A DNA stretch of 10,455 bases from Chromera velia. Its lineage: Eukaryota > Sar > Chromeraceae. The position numbers and the translations under genes were made by a program. Under the pieces are notes generated by a model. That model made no database searches, was not told where the DNA came from, and worked only from the letters and a program-made list of their open reading frames with translations. The stretch is from assembly GCA_018398765.1 (NCBI GenBank), contig JAHBMJ010002563.1:7501-17955 (forward strand), in the 5' to 3' direction. How positions within the stretch are numbered: the first letter of the stretch is position 1; each line of letters begins with the position of its first letter. Below, one piece after another: positions 7,964 through 10,455 of this stretch.

Positions 7964-8019
7964 GATAGTCGATCAGTTCGTACAACTTTTTGATAGTCGA
8001 TCAGTTCGTACAACTTTTT
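7964..8019 (+). repeat. 28-bp perfect tandem duplication
   Basis: Two head-to-tail identical copies (7964-7991 and 7992-8019) begin GATAGTCGATCAG and end ACAACTTTTT. Perfect identity indicates a recent duplication or replication slippage. The unit contains the partial palindrome GTCGATC. Confidence 0.93.
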
Positions 8020-8065
8020 GGAGTCGGGTCTATCTCTTTCTCCTCGAACATCCTAGGTACAGTGC

Positions 8066-8165
8066 GCCGGATTGCGGCCTTTGGCCGCTCCCCGCGGTGC
8101 GCTGGGTTTGAGCCGGGTTTAGCTGCCAAGTCGGCCCTCGGCCGAGCCGGTAAACCCGGCCTTTA
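8066..8165. other. GC-rich structured island with nested hairpins
   Basis: About 100 GC-rich bases lie in AT-rich surroundings. GCGGCC-TTT-GGCCGC (8074-8088) is a perfect hairpin. GCCGGGTTTA (8112-8121) and TAAACCCGGC (8151-8160) are perfect 10-base arms that enclose TCGGCC-CTC-GGCCGA (8131-8145). A non-coding RNA, a short-element head or an attachment-like site are all possible; no known RNA family is recognised. An overlapping open frame (7990-8235) has no recognisable motif. Confidence 0.65.
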
Positions 8166-8288
8166 CTATAAAAAACGTCAGGTCTTTAACACCTCTATTT
8201 CACGTACATTAGCATACATTTATTTTTTTTTATAATAATATGCATCATCTGACAGCTGGAGACGGCACGTGTCTCTTACTTAACTATA

Positions 8289-8317
8289 AACTTCGATTAA
8301 CTTCGATTAACTTCGAT
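8289..8317 (+). repeat. 10-bp tandem repeat, three copies
   Basis: AACTTCGATT is repeated 2.9 times head to tail, followed by CGTCTTC and a T-rich run. CTTCGAT also echoes the CTTCGATCAA motif of the 7.2-7.8 kb repeats. Confidence 0.9.
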
Positions 8318-8400
8318 CGTCTTCTTTTTTTCTTATTTTTTCGTTTTCTTTATGTTTTTGTTAACTAATATTGTTAACCATGGCCAGTTGCGTGGACTGC

Positions 8401-8434
8401 GGAGTGGTCAGATGTGGTCAGTGCTAGTCAGTGC
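8401..8434 (+). repeat. Imperfect 10-bp tandem repeat (GTGGTCA)
   Basis: GGAGTGGTCA, GATGTGGTCA and GTGCTAGTCA follow each other with a strict 10-base period. Between 8320 and 8600 no gene is seen. Confidence 0.7.
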
Positions 8435-8546
8435 CTGTAGATCATCTGCTGTTTGAGTAGCTGTCATCCTCACTATCTATCACTACTTGTTAGAAAGAGA
8501 TATTGAGGTCTCATTATAAACTTATAGTTGAAGTTGTTGAGGGCGG

Positions 8547-8582
8547 CACTGCAGCTAACTGTGCTAGCTAACTGCGGCAGTG
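8547..8582. repeat. CACTGC inverted repeat enclosing an AGCTAACTG duplication
   Basis: CACTGC (8547-8552) and GCAGTG (8577-8582) enclose two copies of AGCTAACTG (8553-8561 and 8566-8574). CACTGCC recurs near 8795-8801, after the GC-rich block, so these may be remnants of element ends. The match is too short to define an element. Confidence 0.55.
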
Positions 8583-8605
8583 AGTCAATGGAGACGGTAA
8601 AAATG

Positions 8606-8775
8606 TGTGGGGAGGTACGGGGGGGAATCGATCCATGCAAGGTCGTAAAACGAACCTCGGTTTTGTTCCGAGAGCCGGCCCCCAGGGTGTGTATATAGAC
8701 CGAGGCCTAGCCGCTGCGCCGCAAAACACCCCCCGGCGTCTGAGAGCGCTCAGCGCCGCCGCCAAAAAAAAGATC
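8606..8775. other. Second GC-rich structured block
   Basis: This is a GC-rich stretch in AT-rich flanks. CTCGG-TTTTGTT-CCGAG (8656-8672) and GGCG-T-CTGAG-AGCG-CTCAG-CGCC (8735-8757) are clear hairpins, and CCTCGG (8655) has an inverted partner CCGAGG near 8699. The open frame 8605-8790 (61 codons) and the opposite frame 8568-8765 have no recognisable motif. I do not call them genes. Confidence 0.55.
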
Positions 8776-8790
8776 GAGGTTCAACAGTGA

Positions 8791-9084
8791 ATCAGCACTG
8801 CCAGATGTATAGGCTTAAAGCCCTCAGATGAGAGGTTGGCCCCGAAAAGCTAGCTTCACACACTAAAAAAAAAAATGAGTTTAATTTTTTTCTAAATTCT
8901 GATTTTATAGTTTTTGTAGAGTTTTTCATAGGTTTTCAAACATTTTTTAAAACTTGAAATAAAATTGTAAAATAAAAAAGTAAAGAAATGTCCTAAGGTG
9001 AGAAACCGTTCGATCCTCTAGAATTTTTCTAAAACTTTTATGATAGCGATGTTTCAATTCTATCTAGAACAGTAGAAAAACAAC
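8791..9084 (+). other. AT-rich upstream region of the transposase gene
   Basis: This A/T-tract-rich segment (homopolymer A at about 8864-8874) lies between the GC block and the transposase start. It should contain the transposase promoter and possibly the element's left terminus, but I could identify neither because the right end lies beyond the window. TAGAATT/AATTCTA (9019-9025, 9056-9062) is an inverted repeat close to the ATG. Confidence 0.5.
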
Positions 9085-9730
9085 ATGAAACCAGAAGAGA
9101 TCACCTCATTAATTAGCGTGTTGGACTTTGTCCGCAACACGCCTCCTGCTGAGCTCTTCGACATTCTCTGTCAGTGGAGCCTCCTCTCAAAGGAAAAAAC
9201 TTGCGATTGTGGGAAAGTATTCAAAACGTGGAAAAAGATCTCTGAAGAGGTTTCCTCTTTTCAGAGCTTTCTCGAAAAGAACTACGGAAAGTGTACCTGC
9301 AGATCGACACGTTACACAGCTGATGCAGGGATGCTGTTAGACAGACGCCTCTCTCAGATGAGCTTTCCTGCCAAGCTGGCCTGTCTCTGGACCTTTGCAG
9401 AGTCAATCCCCCCCAAACAGGCCTGGGCGTTGCTCTATACGAAAGGAGTGAAGGAATTCGAGTTTTCTGTAAAACAGGTGCGCAGATTCTATCGGCACGT
9501 CCGCACCTATGTACAGGAATATAACCTCCTGGAAGAAAGTCTGGGGGGGGGCAGACTCGGAGGCCGCCACACCTGCGAAAAAGGAGACGAATGTGACTGC
9601 CCGGGAGTGCGAAAGGAAGATCTGAAGGACCATCTGTTTGGAAAGTCAACCGAGTGGAGAACTCCTCCCCCCCCAGGACAAGAGAAGAACGGAAAGAGGG
9701 CCCTGCTCACCTGTGTTCAGGTTGATGAAA
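9085..9730 (+). CDS. ISXO2/Merlin-like DDE transposase, exon 1
   Basis: This exon encodes the N-terminal 215 residues of a cut-and-paste transposase. The ATG at 9085 is the first in frame after a TAG at 9073-9075. Residues 40-72 hold two CxC pairs (CDC, CTC), a Cys-ribbon-like DNA-binding region. Residues about 97-150 are helical (KLACLWTFAESIPPKQAW, VKQVRRFYRHVRTYV), as in the region preceding the catalytic core in this family. LGG and, after a longer than usual Cys/Pro/Lys-rich spacer, VQVDE give the first catalytic Asp (about D214). I end the exon at 9730, before GTCAGT, because the phase then fits exon 2. Reading on gives 36 Cys/Pro/Leu-rich residues with no family similarity. Confidence 0.8.
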
Positions 9731-9999
9731 GTCAGTCAGTCAGACTTTTAATGACTCCCTGTCTCCCCCTGCATGCCAGATGCCAGTGTTTGCCCTTAGA
9801 AGTCAGGTGCCTGCCAGTGTGTCCTCGAGTCTGCATGTAAGTATCCAGACACAAAGTACATCAATCAATCGATCGATGAATTATAGTTGCACAGTCAGTC
9901 AGTCAGATCAGTCAAATTGAATCATGCACTAATTGCAAATTGATGGAGCATTATTCTTTGTGTGCTTCGTTCACTTTGTGTGTGCCTGCCTGCTTGCAG
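9731..9999 (+). other. Predicted 269-bp phase-1 intron of the transposase gene
   Basis: The donor is GTCAGT, the first of three overlapping GTCA-spaced units. The acceptor is TGCCTGCCTGCTTGCAG at 9983-9999. Inside are CAGT tandem units (about 9892-9905) and ATCAATCAATCGATCGATG. Removing it joins the VDE of exon 1 to the HFKK...WVCG block of exon 2 in frame. Confidence 0.7.
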
Positions 10000-10455
10000 T
10001 TTGTATGCAAACGCACTTCAAAAAGAAGAAACAAGTAGCACGCGAGACGGGTCAGCCAGTCAGAAAGCAGACTCAGCTTGAGAATTGGGTTTGCGGATGT
10101 GTGGATCAACACACAGGCAGATTTCGATTTCGCATCTTGCCAGAAGGAAGGTGCGCGCGCAACAAAAACGAGCTGACGGGCTTTGTTTTGGATGTCTGCG
10201 ATGCATGTACGTTTCTTGTATCAGATGCATTGAAGGCGTATTGCCCTCGCACGCTTGCACGCGAAGCCATCTTACATGAAAGTGTGAAGCATAGAGGGGG
10301 GAAATTGCTTTCAGACAAAACTGATCAAAGTGGGGCAGCTCTCCATACACAACAGATTGAGTCTCTATGGAGGCGCATTCGTTTTTTTTTGGCTGTGTAC
10401 AATTTGCAGAGGCAGCAACCGAGGGGGGACCTACCAGTGCCCAGCCGTCTGCGTG
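10000..10455 (+). CDS. ISXO2/Merlin-like DDE transposase, exon 2 (3'-partial)
   Basis: This exon continues the RNase H-like catalytic core. In order it shows a basic segment (HFKK, then QVARETG), ENWVCGCVDQHTGRFRFRI (family: W-V/F-G-x-x-D-x-x-T-G-R), FLVSDALKAY with the second catalytic Asp (about D291, codon 10224-10226), and LHTQQIESLWRRIR. The Glu of IES (about E336) is the likely third acidic residue. The frame stays open to 10455 (YNLQRQQPRGDLPVPSRLR), so the C-terminus and right terminal repeat are off-window. No stops or frameshifts interrupt the conserved blocks, so the gene may be intact. A domesticated host gene cannot be excluded. Confidence 0.82.

Noticed and set aside
8066-8165. 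tRNA or tRNA-derived SINE head in the GC island
   Set aside because: GGGTTTGAGCC only loosely resembles a B box, no A box at proper spacing was found, and the stems do not fold as a cloverleaf.
5128-8434. CRISPR-like array from the several tandem repeats
   Set aside because: Repeats are directly adjacent or of different families, there are no regular spacers, and the context is eukaryotic.
9731-9840. Continuation of the transposase frame to a stop near 9840 (251-residue protein)
   Set aside because: It would lack the second and third catalytic residues. The conserved remainder is found in exon 2 after an in-phase intron.

Overview
The window is nuclear DNA of a eukaryote. It holds the 3' two thirds of an intron-rich gene for a plastid/cyanobacterial-type chaperonin 60 (Cpn60, GroEL family), about 5.2 kb of gene-poor repeat-rich DNA, and the 5' part of a DDE transposase gene of the ISXO2/Merlin (IS1595-like) type that runs off the right edge. 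Long pyrimidine-rich spliceosomal introns of 94-645 bp, a plastid-type Cpn60 and DNA transposons together suggest an alga. A chromerid alveolate (Chromera-like) is my best guess. Coccidian apicomplexa have similar introns but are not known to carry such transposons. The organism is an inference, not read directly.

Positions 1-3888: eight exons, all on the + strand, can be joined with consistent phases. They encode about 333 residues of Cpn60, from the second half of the apical domain to the stop codon. The first base of exon A (218) completes a codon begun upstream, so the N-terminal ~245 residues and any transit peptide lie left of the window. The last exon is a 21-nt micro-exon coding TQQPEY and the stop. 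The equatorial domain has an acidic insertion of about 33 residues relative to E. coli GroEL. Five of the nine introns, including the one in the transposase gene, start with GTCAGT or GTCAGC rather than GTAAGT/GTGAGT.

Positions 3889-4800: downstream flank of Cpn60 with no recognisable gene. From about 4800 to 9084 the sequence becomes AT-rich and is a patchwork of repeats. It includes tetranucleotide and 10-bp tandem repeats and a 515-bp non-autonomous inverted-repeat element (5489-6003) full of GGTAAC/GTTACC motifs. It also contains at least five GC-rich hairpins of the pattern CGGCC-N3/4-GGCCG, a diverged 41-bp dispersed repeat carrying one of those hairpins, a 28-bp tandem duplication, and two GC-rich structured islands near 8.1 and 8.7 kb.

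Positions 9085-10455: a two-exon ISXO2-like transposase. The predicted 269-bp intron falls immediately after the first catalytic Asp-Glu. The second Asp and the HTxxIESLW block lie in exon 2, and the frame is still open at the window end. The Cpn60 gene and the transposase have no evident functional relationship. The picture is a housekeeping plastid chaperone gene next to a transposon-derived island.
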